From assembly GCA_035236585.1 (NCBI GenBank), contig CP141127.1, forward strand, positions 44,778,001-44,842,000: a DNA stretch of 64,000 nt, given 5' to 3'. Source of the stretch: Warburgia ugandensis (taxonomy: Eukaryota > Streptophyta > Magnoliopsida > Canellales > Canellaceae). The notes below the pieces were generated by a model. It was not told where the DNA came from and did not search any database. It was given only the letters and a program-made list of their open reading frames with translations. A program made the translations under genes and the position numbers. Positions 40,141 to 51,958 of the stretch are shown piece after piece; the first letter of the stretch is position 1; each line of letters begins with the position of its first letter.

Positions 40141-42288
40141 TGTTAAGTGTTCAATTTTGATCAAAATACCCCTAATTTAGCATTCAATTAAATCATCTAA
40201 CTAATCAAATTTGTAATTTTTAGCTTCATCTTGAATATAGCTCTAATTGATCATCAAATCATTAATTTGTCAAAATAAATGATTAGATGATCATTAGAGC
40301 TTATCAGATGCTTAATGTATGGTTTAGATAGATCTAATTTAGTCTTTTATTTTACAGATTAACGAGAAGGGCATGGATGGCTCAGATTGAATTTCAACAG
40401 TGGAAATTATCCTAAAGAGCATTGGATGGACTAGATCACTCACAAAGATGGTTAGGATAGTTTCCTAAAGGAAAATTGAGCAACATGGGAAATAGGAAGG
40501 TGCAAAATAGGAGGAATCCCACATGGATTTCGAAAGAAGGGAAATTTATACAAGAGGAAGATTCCTCTCTATCTCCACCTCTCTTCTTCTAAACTCCCTC
40601 TTGGCTAACTCATATGAGGAGGCAGACCATCTCCCCTCCCCTCTAATCTTCTTCTCCTCTTCCACTCTCTTCTCCAACCCCCCCCCCCCCCCCCTCCCTT
40701 CCCCTTGGCTGACCCATAGGAGGCAAGCAAGATCGCACCAACTCCCTCTATTCTCCTCATCTCTCTCACTATTCCTCTCTTACCCCTTTCCTCTTTCTCA
40801 TTCTCTCCCTCTCCCTCTCATTCTTTTATCTTTACTGCACAATACTTCCCACTTCCTCCCAACATGGCATCTCTATCCCAATCCCTTCACAGTCTCCTTG
40901 CTCCTCCTCTCCCTCTATCGAAAATCCCATCATAGCACCACACATGTCACCGCATGATATCTTCTCAGCTTGTCATGCACTGCTACTTCCTCTGCCACCG
41001 CACCACCCACTTAACCAGCAACACCTATCAACTTCTTCCTATAACTCAGCACTGTCATTGGTAAACCAAGCCACCAACAACCCAAGCTCCCACCAATCTC
41101 CCACCCGATGGCTTTTCTACCCTCTGCTAGTACCTCCCTTCTCACTCTCCCTTCATCGCACTGGCCTTTGAACTAGCTCGACGTCATCTTAATGACACCA
41201 CACTACACCAACCCGACTAGCCCAGAGCCTCTCCCTCTATCTATCACTACCCATGCTCTCCTTTGTTCACTGGTGCACCCGACAAGTCTAGCACCACATC
41301 CCTATTTGCTCTGTTGGTCCACTCAAACCTTCCCTCTACTCAGGCTGCACTTGCTCGCCCTTTTATTCATTCCTCTTCAACAACACTAGCTCTCTGCAAC
41401 ATCGGTGTTCTCCACCATCTCCACTGCACAACACCGCACTACTTAGCTCCCCCTCCATCACTAAATACTTCCCACCAGACCTGACAACACATCTTAACGC
41501 CCCAGCCATCTCTGCTCCCAACACCAACGTTGATCATCATCTCTAGCCACATCTCTCCACTACTCGGCACCAGACTCCTTTTCCCTTCTCCTCCATCGAG
41601 TCTTCCTTTTCCTTAATTTCTTTTTCTATTTTAATAAAAAAAAATTCTTTAATTCCAATTTTACCCATTACAATTAATTAAAATTCCATCTACATTCTGT
41701 TTATCCAGGAACTACCCAATCTTAACTAGATTGGTTAAGGCTTAACCTAATCAACGGGTTAGCCTTAATTGACAAGAACTCTCTCTTTCTCCTCTATTTT
41801 AGATTAGATTTTCAATTAAATTTTTTATTTCATTCTTAAGTCATCCCTGAGCTCAATTAACGTCGTTGATTTTTAATCTTAAATCTAGAAAGTGATCTAG
41901 ACCATCCAAATTTCAAAATCATCATTTACTTCAGATTTTGAGGAATTTGATCTTTAATCGAGAATATGTTGAAGGCATTGATGAAGGTTCTTCAACTCTA
42001 AGAAGACTATATTTGAAGAAATTGACAGTGATTAAGCTAGGGAGGTAAATTTTTTATGTTATTTGCTTTATTTTCTTTTCTTTTTTCTGAACTAAAAATT
42101 CTATAACTTTTGGCATTTGAATAGATCTAAACCTTTATTCCATTTTTAGTAATTTGATGTTATTTATTTCTTACTTTGGCAATAAAATTTTATTTAAACT
42201 CCCACTTTTTAAGTCGAGTCCCCGTAGGATTGCTCATACTTGCACATACTATACTACAATAGCTCGTGCACTTGCAGAAAACTCAACA
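40141..42288 (+). repeat. Element 3 3' LTR
   Basis: Uninterrupted LTR of 2148 bases. Strongly pyrimidine-rich on the plus strand from about 40560 to 41600, with a run of about 17 C at 40678-40694. Confidence 0.88.
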
Positions 42289-44800
42289 CTATTATCATAG
42301 GTAAGGTTTCTTCTGGGGCTAGGTATGAATATTTCACATTGTCAGGAGATGATTTTAAGTCTAGAGATGGCGACTACTCCATCGAGGGTGTGGGAACAGA
42401 TTCAGAAGGTGGAAGTGGTTCAACATAAGGACCCCACTTAGAGGTATCCGTGTGATAGGAGCAGCTTTTAGAAAGTTGTTTACTTTCTTAATAGACTTTT
42501 CTATATCAATTTCTCCATTAAAGTGCATAAGATAAGCCTCTAGTTTGTTAGAGATGGATAATGGTGGATGATTGCCATTGGTTAGACTCTTGATCAAATC
42601 GATATCACAAGAATCATCAAGGTCTAAATGTTGTTGATCAGCGTTAAAAATATTTAGCTTAACTTTCATGTTGCTGAATGACAATTTCATTACACCATTC
42701 CTACAGTTAATAATGACATTAGATGTTTCCAAGAATGGACATTAAAGTATGAATGGAATCTGACAATCGGCATTAGATATAGGTTTGGTGTCCAATACAT
42801 TGAAATCAATTGGGCAATAGAACAGGTCCACCTGTATCAAGACATCTTCAACCAAACCGCATGGTATCTTGATAGATCTATCCACTAATTACAGCGTGGT
42901 AGTGGTTGCATTAATATATCAAGCCTTAGTTATTCACAAACAGAGTATGGCAACAAGTTAACACTCGCCCCTAGGTCAAGTAATGTCATATCTATGACAT
43001 GATCTCTAATAATGCAGGAAATGGTAGGACACCTTGGGTTTCTAAACTTCAATGGGGTCTTATGTTGAATAAAAAAGCTTACCTACTTAGTGAAGAAAGC
43101 TTTCTTTTTCTTGAGGAATGGAATATTAATTTGGACATGTATAAATACCTACATTAACTTGTTGAAGCTTGTTCCCTTTCTAGCCTTGTTCAGTAACTGA
43201 GGAAAAGGGGCTTTAGGCACATTGAGTGCATCCACTATAGCTTCTATAGGGTTTTTCTATCTCTTCCCTTTCTCCTGTGTTTTGGTTGCCTCTTTCTCCT
43301 CTACAATTTCCTTAGCCTACCATACTTTGTTTCTTATCTAACGACTGCTCCTATTGGCCCTTTGGGTTAGGGATGGGTTGAATAGGGAACTGACCCTTTC
43401 CTTTATTATGTAGTTCAGCTAACAATTGGCTTACCTGCATATCCAACTTGGCTATGGCTTAAGAGCTAACATTGACTGATTATATACACTCATTTTACAA
43501 CTGGTTTAAAACCTATTTAGTACATCACTATCTTTTAAAATTTTTTCAAGTGTGGATGTTTTTCTCTAAAGATGATTTCTTTTGTTGTTGAGGATGTAGG
43601 AAGTCAGGTGGATACTAGGAAATTGTAGTTTTATGAGGGATGTTTTGGGTGGGGCGGTTCACAAATGGTCCCCTTGGTAGTTATTCTTTGACTAGGAAAA
43701 ATTGGGATGCCTAGCCCATCTAGGGTTGTAGGTCTCAGAATACGAGTTGTTGCTAGGTTGGTGATATACATTCAATGCATTCGCTTGGTCTACAAGATAT
43801 TTAGAAATACTTTATTAGCTAGCCAGGCTGAAGATAGATGGGCAAGATTAGAACAAGTAGCGCATACCTCTGGTGGAGGTTTGTGGGATAAAGTAGCACC
43901 TATGAAAGATTGAAACATAGTTTTAAGCTTGTCCATTCTTCCACCTAAAGGCTTTAGTTTATTTCATTTTTTCAACCATAGAGTCAAGCTTATAGGATAG
44001 ATCTGTATGCATTCCTATCTTATATATACCCCCATTCTTTAGAGGTTGGTTAGTTCCCTCACTTCTATTTGAATAATCCCATTGATGGGAATTATCGCCT
44101 ACTAACTGAAAGAACTCTCATGCTTCTCTTTCATCTTTTAGTATGAGGGCCCCTCCGCTCACTTCATCTACCATTTGTCTACTTTGAGGTGTTAGTACCT
44201 CGTAGAAATATTGAACTTGCTGCAATTTCTCAAATCCATGATGAGGGCATTTCTGTAGTAGTTCATTCCATCATTCCCAACACTCATAATAATATTCATC
44301 ATCTCTTAATTGAAAATTTATAATTTCATAATGAAGGGCATTAGTTTTGTGAACAGGGAAGAATTAGTTCAAAAATTTCTTAAACAATTGGTCCTATGTA
44401 TTTATGGAATCTACCTCTGAGCAATTAAGCTATGACTTAGCTTTGTCCTTGAGTGAGAATGGAAATGACCTTATGCCTCATAGAATCATCCAAACAATTT
44501 TAGAACCTAAATGTGAAGGAAATATCATAGAACTCCTCAAGATGTAGGTAGGGGTCTTCTCTGTCTCAACTATAAAAGGTGGGGAGTAATTGAATGACTC
44601 CTGGCTTTAACTCAAAGTGGTTTGCATTTGTAAGAGGTAAAGCTACGCAGAACAGGGTGTTGAGTTGTAGAGGCACATAAAAATCCCTAATTGCCTTACG
44701 CTTGACTTATGTTGGTGGTTTAGCGATGAGGATAGGAACTTAGTTTCTTTCCCCTTGTCTTTGGTTGCATTGAATCTCTAGGTTGAAAGGTGTTAGCTCT
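42289..44800 (-). pseudogene. Element 2 gag and protease remnant
   Basis: Minus-strand continuation of element 2 beyond element 3. The post-protease spacer (about 42360-42730) matches element 1 at 5170-5480, as in VNNFLKAAPI. Protease lies about 42730-43000 and gag with its Cys/His knuckle about 43400-44800. Fossil with many breaks. Confidence 0.8.
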
Positions 44801-45889
44801 GGTTTCTAAGTTTGATGCCCTTGCATAAACTACCCTAAGCTAAATGTCCTAATCAAAATGTTGACTCTAACTCTACATGATGCACAATAAATTTCAAGTA
44901 AGCACCAATCAAGTAGTGGCGTGATTATCTTTGTTTAAGGCATAGGTGGTAACTTCTTAGACTTAGATCTAGATAGCTCCTCCTTCTATCTAGATTTGAC
45001 TACTACTTACCAATTAGGCTCTCTTCAAAAGTGGTTAAGACAATCATTGTGTTAGGAGGCATTTAGACCTCAACTAACATCAACAGAAAGCATGGGAAAA
45101 TCGCTTGGATTTTGAGACACCTACTATAATGACAATGCTTAGAAGCCACTAGAGTGATAATAGATCGTTTCCTTCTAAAAGGGTGCTATGAAACTAATAC
45201 CCCAAACCTCTTGCTACTTAATTTTAAATTAATACTCAAGGGTTGGGATTGTGGCATACAAGGAGCTTGATTGATTCCCAGGTGGGCCAAAGAGCTGGTG
45301 ATGAAATATAGTCCTTATCTTATAAGGGTTGCTGTGGGGCCCTTACTATCATTAATTCCATTCTATCATAAAGTTATAAATATGCAATGCAATACAAAAG
45401 CAAACTAATGCAGTCTATATGATATCCAACAAAGGTTAGATAGGTACTCTAATGCAACAATCCTATGTAAAGATGCAACAATTATCAATGAATGGTCCTA
45501 ATTTATATGAATTATACTAACATCTAAATGTAAATTATCCTAAAAATTGAGTGAGAGATACTCATAGTGAGGGGTCCAATGATGAATAAGTGTGGGCCAC
45601 CATACCCACACTTGCCTTGTATTATTACAACCCATTTAAAATTAAATAATAAAGGAATTACAATTTACAATAGGCCTCACTATAAGTTTCACTCAATTCT
45701 AAACTAAGAAAGCAATTAAACCTAATATAAGATGATGAAGCTGAGGCCTGCATGATTGCCACCCCTCCTTTTCCAATTTTTCTTGCACAAAATTTAAAGA
45801 AATATGGTCCATGAAACACTAATCTAATGCAACCTAAACCTAGACTAGAGGAAAATAGTCCATGAAACACTACACCAATTGTTGCAACT
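44800..45889 (-). other. Element 2 leader region
   Basis: Non-coding. Contains GGAGGCATTTAGACCTCA at 45055-45072 and the 'GTGTGGGCCACC..' string near 45591. Aligned parts occur in element 3 (reversed) and, more surprisingly, in the long LTR at 62620-63020. Confidence 0.65.
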
Positions 45890-45906
45890 CCCCATCAATA
45901 GCACCA
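45890..45906 (-). other. Element 2 primer-binding site
   Basis: The minus strand reads TGGTGCTATTGATGGGG, a decayed form of the tRNA-Asp type TGGCGCCGTTGCCGGGG; most differences are C-to-T or G-to-A. It lies just inside the LTR at 45913. Confidence 0.65.
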
Positions 45907-45912
45907 AAACCT

Positions 45913-48584
45913 TGTTATTGTTTTAATTAAACTTGCAAATGCATGAATCAATGTAGTATTTTCATGCATACGAGGTCGATCCCATGTGGAGTGAACTGGC
46001 TCTTACTTTAAACTATCTTACCTAGCCTTCATGTGATTCTTTTTTCTAAACTAAGAATGGAAATTAGAGCATGAAATTAGAAACTAATTAAAACCAAAAA
46101 AATGGAAACTAAGCAAGAACAAGAAATATTCTAAATGGAAACTAAGCAAGAACAAGAAATATTCTAAATGGAGAACTTTCCTAGAACATGCACTTTCTCC
46201 GATTAAATCTTTCTTAAATTAAAAACTTCTAATTTTATGACTTTCCTAATTAAAATTTTTTATAAAATCAAACCTTCCTAAGATGAAATTTAGAATCTTT
46301 CCTAAAATACCTTTATTAACATGAAATTAACAACTAAACTAATGGAAACATGCATTAACAAACTACTTTCCGAATGCAAAAGTAAGAATAGTAAGCAACC
46401 AAATCAACTATGTTAACAAGTAGGACAAATTTGAATACTTTCCAACTAATTATGATGTAAAGTAATGGAATCTAAATACAACCAACAAGTGAATTAAAGG
46501 AAAGATTACTACTAACAAACAATGAAAGGAAAACTACCCAAGTATAATGCATGCAACCAAGGAATGGTATGCATGATTCATTGGATATAAGTGGAAGAAA
46601 GTAACTCTATTAAAAACCTAAGCATGCAATTCTACTTTCAACATTAACTAACTACCTAACAATCTAATTGGTATCTTGAAAATTCAAGTGAACAAGATTG
46701 TATAGTGCTGAAAATTGACATGCACCATTCATGCAAGAAATTCCAGAAGTAATGTGAGTGAAACATTCAATGACTATAACATGTAAAACATGGAATTAAT
46801 CACTTATAATGCATTTAAACATTCAAGAAATAACTTAACTTACTTCTGGACACAGACATGAATTGAAAATTCCAATAATTTCATTGAATCACATCCAAAA
46901 AGTCATCAACATAATATTCCATGGATATAATCCAAATCTGAAAATTAAATGCTATTACAATGATGTTCACTTAATCTAAATCACTCCTCAATTACAAGAA
47001 AAAATCTTCTTCAATTGTTCCAACATTCACACATGAACAAATATGCTTGAAATCAAGGGAGAATCTTGTGCAACACTAAGGCAACAATCAATGGAAATTA
47101 AGCAACAAAATCGGGAAATTCAAGAGGGCTTAAAGAGAAATAAGATGCAATGGAAGCTAGGGGACAAAACTAGATTCAATATGAATTCCCTTGGATGACA
47201 CACCAAGAGAAAAATAGAAATGAATGTTAGTTTAGAATCAAGGAAAACAAAACAAAAGATGGCATGAAAAGAAGAAATTCTAGCCAAGGCTAACCAACCT
47301 TCAAACATGAATCAAAACCTCCACAAATTCTATGCTCAACACTTGAGGAAGAAGCATGAACCTTGGAAGGAAATGGAAACACCCAAAAGCATCACAAAAT
47401 ATCAAGCCAAAGGTGTAGAAAAGGATGGAATGAAATGGACATCTCCTTCCTAATGGAGGAGGTGTCCTTTTACAATGGAGAAAAGTCCCTTTTTTACATG
47501 GAGTTTGGGCTGGATTTATAAGGTTTTTCCTACTTTTCCTATGGTAACCTAGTATTAAGGTGTGGTGGGGATTAAATAAGATCAAATTGAAGGCTAGGAT
47601 GGGGGAAAGATGGTAGACATGAATTAGGAAAGTGGGTGCAAGAGGGCTTACTTAAGGAAGGGCAGTTAGGTGGGAGATGCCACCTTTTCAAGGAAGGGGC
47701 ATCTATCCCCTTCCAAAATTAGTTGAACTCCTATCTTTTAGAAAAGTATGTTGGAATGAGATGGGAAAGGGATGGAAGGAGTGTTTTGGAAATTCGTAGT
47801 GAATCTCAAGGGTGGGGTGGAAATTAAATAGAAAATGGGGAAAAGTGAGAAAAACTCTAAATATAGATTGCTCTTATCCCATTGGTCAACATGCCCTCTC
47901 ATTTTAATAGATTTTTCATTAATTATCCTCAAAATAACTCAAGGATAAATCTCTTGAATGTCCTCCAATCCTAGCCTTCCATTTAGCTTAGCTTGATGGC
48001 TTAGATGGCTAGCTTTGAAGGCTTCATTGGCTAAGCTCATGGCTAGCTTAGGAAGCTTCCTTCACTTGTTTTCTTAGCGTCAACCCTTGGCTTGTGTGGC
48101 TTGTATGGTTTGACTTGAATTCCTTAGCTTGCCACCTTCTTTCATGACTTATACGGCTAAGGTGGCTTAAGTGGCCTCCATGCAAAGGTGGTGGGAATGA
48201 ATGGCTCACTTCATAGATCCACTTTGGACATCTTTAATTCTTATAATCACATCCATTATTATAAGATGATCTTGCCCTTGATCACATGTTGGATTGATGA
48301 TTTTAAGGCTTTGACTAGATCTTTTGATAGTGATCTTCAATTTCTTCCAGAATGATCTCAGCTATTACATCAACATCTTACTTCCTAAAAAAAAAAAAAA
48401 TATATGATTAATCACATACTTACCATGAATTAGCTTCTAAACCTACAAAATAACAAAAAAATTCTTCATTAGGTAAAAAATGCATGTGTTTTGAATTTTG
48501 GTCTAAAAATCCTAATTTAACACTATTAGTTGCAATACATAGGTACTAATTGGGTGGTTTTAATGCAAAATTAAACACTTATCA
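45913..48584 (-). repeat. Element 2 5' LTR
   Basis: 2672 bases, matching 19079-21596. A 33-base unit is tandemly duplicated at 46102-46167 in this copy only. Confidence 0.85.
47513..47520 (-). promoter_or_regulatory. Probable TATA box, element 2 5' LTR
   Basis: TATAAATC on the minus strand, the same motif and context as 20548-20555. Confidence 0.5.
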
Positions 48585-49695
48585 CATCCCACCATTATTT
48601 TTGCTTAAGGTCACCTTATAATGTGATAAAAAAACATATAAATGTCCCCATGAGGGGTTCTATGAATTGGGAACATATAGGGGTCATCTCCCTCCTTCCC
48701 ATATCCAACTCATTCCATGAAATCATGCTTGGAGCTTAACATCTTCCTCTAGCATTCCATGCCTCCTCTCTTGGGATTATGATCTTCATTTCATGCTTGA
48801 ATTCTCTTTGAAGTTAAGATTAGTTCCTTGTCTTTGATCCTTATTTTATTGCATTTCTTTCCATGTTGTTTTAATCCTTAGGTTTAACTATTATTCTCCC
48901 TAGTTTGCACCTTAGTTCTCCTAGCTTATTTAGTTCTTGTTTAAAGCTTTCAACTTTGAATCAAGGTTCCATACTTATCTTGTAGTGACAACCAAGAGAG
49001 TGTGGTTCTTATATCGAGTTCCCTTGCCCAACTTTTTCCTTAAATTCTTTGCTCTTCCATTGCCTTCATTCTCATTTCTTTCACTTTCTCTTTTTATTCT
49101 CTTTTGGATTGATGCACATGATAAGGACTGAAGTTTAATATCTTATTTGGTATCTTGAATGGTGTACAACAATATTGTGCAAGTTTCAATTCGGATTTGT
49201 AATGTATATGACACAACAAGTGGTAATGTTTTCAATTCAATGAAGTATGTTTCCTTAGTACAGCGTGCATTTTCTTTATTTGATTCTAGCATTTAATTTC
49301 CACTACATCTTGTACTTTATTACTAAAGTTGCATACTTTCATATATTTAATTTCCATTATCTAGTTTTTCATTAATTAGGAATTTTCTAAATTTCATTAT
49401 TAGGAAGTTTTACTTTAGGAAAGTGCTATTTTTATAAATAGTTGTAGGAAAGTTTCTATCTTCGTTTACCTACTTTTATATTTCATCTTTTAAATTTATG
49501 TTGTGTTTCAATGCTACTTTAATTCTTACTTTAGGTTAAAAACCACTCTCCTTGGATAGGTAGGTTAAGTAGTTTAAGGAAAGGCCCATTACTAAACACA
49601 CAAACTATCCTATTCCTATTGCAATCGACCACATTTGTGCACTTATACTACAACCAATTCATGCACTTGCGAGTTTGACTTTAAAAATCACAACA
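48585..49695 (+). mobile_element. Element 1 3' LTR, last piece
   Basis: Resumes after element 2 and ends TTAAAAATCACAACA at 49695, the kind of end seen in the other Athila-like LTRs here (CTCAACA). The nearby string 'cacttgcgagtttgactt' parallels 'cacttgcagaaaactcaaca' of element 3. Confidence 0.7.
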
Positions 49696-50597
49696 CAATG
49701 TTGTTTGTATTGTAGTAGATCTAGGGTTTTCTATCTAGGAAACCCTTGATCACCAAATTGGAAAGTGGGAGACGTTTTTATCATAATAGTGTGCCTCCCT
49801 CCTTTAACTTATATCCCTAGGAAAAGAATGGAAAATGAGTGGGAGATGGAGTTGGAAAGTAGGGTTTCCCTCTTGATGGATCCACCTTACTTTTTACATA
49901 ATTCTTTTAGACCTTATAATTTAACCTTGAAAATTCAAATTTAGAAAGTGGGTCATTTCTTGAATTCTCCTCCAATTGTATGACTCCATGTGGCATTTGA
50001 CTTCTATGCTTCACTTTGAGGGCTCATTTAGCTTGTCTTCATGGCTCACACCTTAGGCTTTAGCAGCTAGAATGGCCTGGCTTGAATTCCTTAGCTTGTT
50101 ACCTTCTCTCATGGCTTATATGGTTATGGTGGCTTGAATGTTTCCCATGCACAGGTTGTGGCAATGTATAGCTTGCTTTATGGTCCCATTTTAGCACCAT
50201 TAGCTATTCCAATTGCCTTCTTGCTTGCCTAAGATGATCTTGGACCTTCAACACATGTTGGATTAATGACATTTGTGATTTTGCTTGCTTAGGTTTTTTA
50301 GTTTGGCTAAGAAATCTCATGAATGACCTCAATTCTTATCTCGATCAAGCTTGGCCTTTGGATTACCTTCTCAACACCTGTACAAGAAGAAAAATCCTAA
50401 TTGAATCCTAACAAATTATGATCATTTATATACTTACACTAGATTACCCTCTGAACTTGTAAAATATCACATTTTTAAATTCGTAGTTCAGAAATGCATG
50501 TGTTATAACTTTGGCCAAAATCCCTAATTTAACATTTTATGTGATAACACATTGGCTAGTAATTGGATACCCTTTATACAAAATTGAACATTTATCA
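49696..50597 (-). mobile_element. Older Athila-like LTR piece
   Basis: Aligns with the last 0.9 kb of the element 2 LTR (about 20700-21596), with shared strings such as 'tggcttatatggt' and 'aaaatgcatgtgtta'. The minus strand begins TGATAAATG at 50597. It is the likely insertion target of element 1, whose other side lies outside the window. Confidence 0.65.
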
Positions 50598-51557
50598 ATG
50601 CATTTGATTAATCATGATTGATACTAAACCTCAATAATGGTAAAACCTCATAATACATGATAAATCATAGTGTGCAAAAAAATAAGAAAGAACCATATCC
50701 ACAAAAACACTTGGAAATTAGTTGATGTTCTAAATATTTATAAGTTAATCAAATAGTATCATATTGACTAGTTTTAATGTCCCCTGTCACCGCAAAGGCA
50801 ATTGGTCTAAATCCCTCGAGGTTGATTGACATATTTATCTATGATGACATCACATAATGTTTGCTATGCACGTAGAGAGAACCAATGTCTTTTCCCTATC
50901 TCCTAATGTCCTACATTGATCCTCATAGGGGAGAATAGATCATGCTAAATGGAATGTCACATAATACCTTCAAATGTCCATAAGCCTTTTTAGTGTCATG
51001 TATCAAAAGTTCTTTTCAAAGTGCCAATAGCCCATAGTACTCCTAGCATATTAAACTACCAAGTCTAATCTATCACCCCTCATATGTTACTTGATAAAGT
51101 CCCAAAAATAGTACATACCACTCCCTTAGTGCATGTTTAAATAGAAGCTCCTTAGCACAGAATCTAGAAATCTCGAATAATACATCAACACAAAAAGTAT
51201 GCAAAGCATACATTTAAATACCCACACCTTAGGAAAAGTATTTGGCAAATCAATAATATGAGGTAATATATACTTTTCTCAGAATCACATAGAATGTACT
51301 AAAATTAAAATGTTTCCAAAATTTACTCTCATACATAGAATGTCAACTACTCATATGGTCCTTAGAGTATCAAATTCCATAGTGTGAATGCAATGAGAGA
51401 TGGAAATCAATATGGTGCATGCTTAAAAATGTATAAATCAAAGGTACATTTGTCTAAGAGATAGAATCAATGAATGACTCATGTGCATGTATTGAACAAT
51501 CGATTTAAGGTGTGTGAGGTAGCGATCAACAATCACATGGTCATATATGCCTGTTCA
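50598..51557. other. Gene-free stretch, unassigned
   Basis: AT-rich sequence with no long open frame and no recognised element on either strand. Its right part grades into the degraded tandem array that follows. Confidence 0.5.
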
Positions 51558-51920
51558 ATAGATTAGTGGCATGTAACTATAAGGATGTAAAAAAGCATGT
51601 GTGCATGTGTTTATGTTGTTGAACAGTACATGCAATTGTTAATATGTAATAAAGCATGTGCGCATGAATCTATAACATGGATCTTAGCATGAAAGTCCCT
51701 AATACATAGGAAAGCCTTGTGAGTGTGCACCTTTACAATAGATAATGCCATGTAAAGCTGGAATGCAATAAAGTAATGTGTGCATACACCTATATCATAG
51801 ATCAGTGCTAGGAAATCTTAAGGACATAGAAATGTTATTTGCACATAATCTTGGATTACATAATTGACACTTTAATGAGATCTTAGATTAACAACAAGTG
51901 GATGCATGGATTATAGATAC
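51558..51920. repeat. Degraded tandem array, about 60-bp unit
   Basis: At least six diverged units can be laid out, starting near 51558, 51622, 51676, 51738, 51797 and 51860 (54-64 bases each). A unit begins ATAGATYAGTG or a variant, then has GCATGTAA, an AATAAAGCATGTG-like middle and TGTGCA before the next. Similarity is weak but phased. Confidence 0.6.
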
Positions 51921-51958
51921 AGATCTGTGTGCACATGCCTTAAATATAAACCCATGGA

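Larger units (their letters stand above)
26061..42288 (+). mobile_element. Element 3: pol-less Athila relative, split by N2
   Basis: Plus-strand element with LTRs starting TGTTAAGTG and ending CTCAACA. The 5' LTR is 26061-27474 plus 34824-35608; the 3' LTR is 40141-42288, about 2.15-2.2 kb each. Flanks TTATT (26056-26060) and CTATT (42289-42293) agree at four of five bases. The primer site at 35615-35633 and polypurine tract at about 40127-40140 are in place. The internal 4.5 kb has the Athila-type leader and 3' region but no protease, RT or integrase that I can recognise. The LTRs differ at about one base in ten. It would have depended on an Athila partner; that is inference. Confidence 0.85.
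19079..48584 (-). mobile_element. Element 2: Athila-like Ty3/gypsy retrotransposon, broken, split by element 3
   Basis: Minus-strand element with direct LTRs 19079-21596 and 45913-48584. LTRs start TGATAAG and end ..ACA. The flanks TATCC (19074-19078) and CATCC (48585-48589) agree at four of five bases, as expected for an old target duplication. The polypurine tract lies at 21597-21610. Integrase, RNase H and RT occupy about 23400-26060; gag and protease about 42294-44800; leader about 44800-45912. Element 3 sits between the protease and RT parts. The LTRs differ at roughly one base in ten. Many breaks (ten or more). Confidence 0.85.
3158..49695 (+). mobile_element. Element 1: Athila-like Ty3/gypsy retrotransposon, broken, split by insertions
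   Basis: Plus-strand element. Internal part 3158-10078 runs gag, protease, RT, RNase H, integrase, then a long 3' non-coding stretch. A polypurine tract GTTGGGGG (10071-10078) precedes the 3' LTR start TGTAATAAG at 10079. The 3' LTR is present in three pieces (10079-10474, 18808-19078, 48585-49695), about 1.8 kb in all, separated by N1 and element 2. The 5' LTR and leader are not in the window because LTR A interrupts the gag region. Order of domains and the RT/integrase wording are of Athila type. The coding part is old and carries many breaks (ten or more). It is the host of three later insertions, so it is the oldest large element here apart from the LTR piece at 49696-50597. Confidence 0.85.

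Noticed and set aside
40523-40957. 144-codon Ser/Leu/Pro-rich plus-strand frame, as a secreted protein
   Set aside because: It is translated from the CT-rich tract of the element 3 LTR; repeated CTC/TCT triplets give Leu/Ser/Pro runs. The partner LTR at 26715-26969 gives a different, shorter frame.
45055-45072. Conserved 18-mer as a microRNA or tRNA fragment
   Set aside because: No flanking hairpin of microRNA length or tRNA cloverleaf is visible; it is better explained as a shared retroelement leader motif.
51541-51720. CRISPR-like array
   Set aside because: Repeats are diverged, spacers are absent and the sequence is clearly plant nuclear; it is a decayed tandem repeat.
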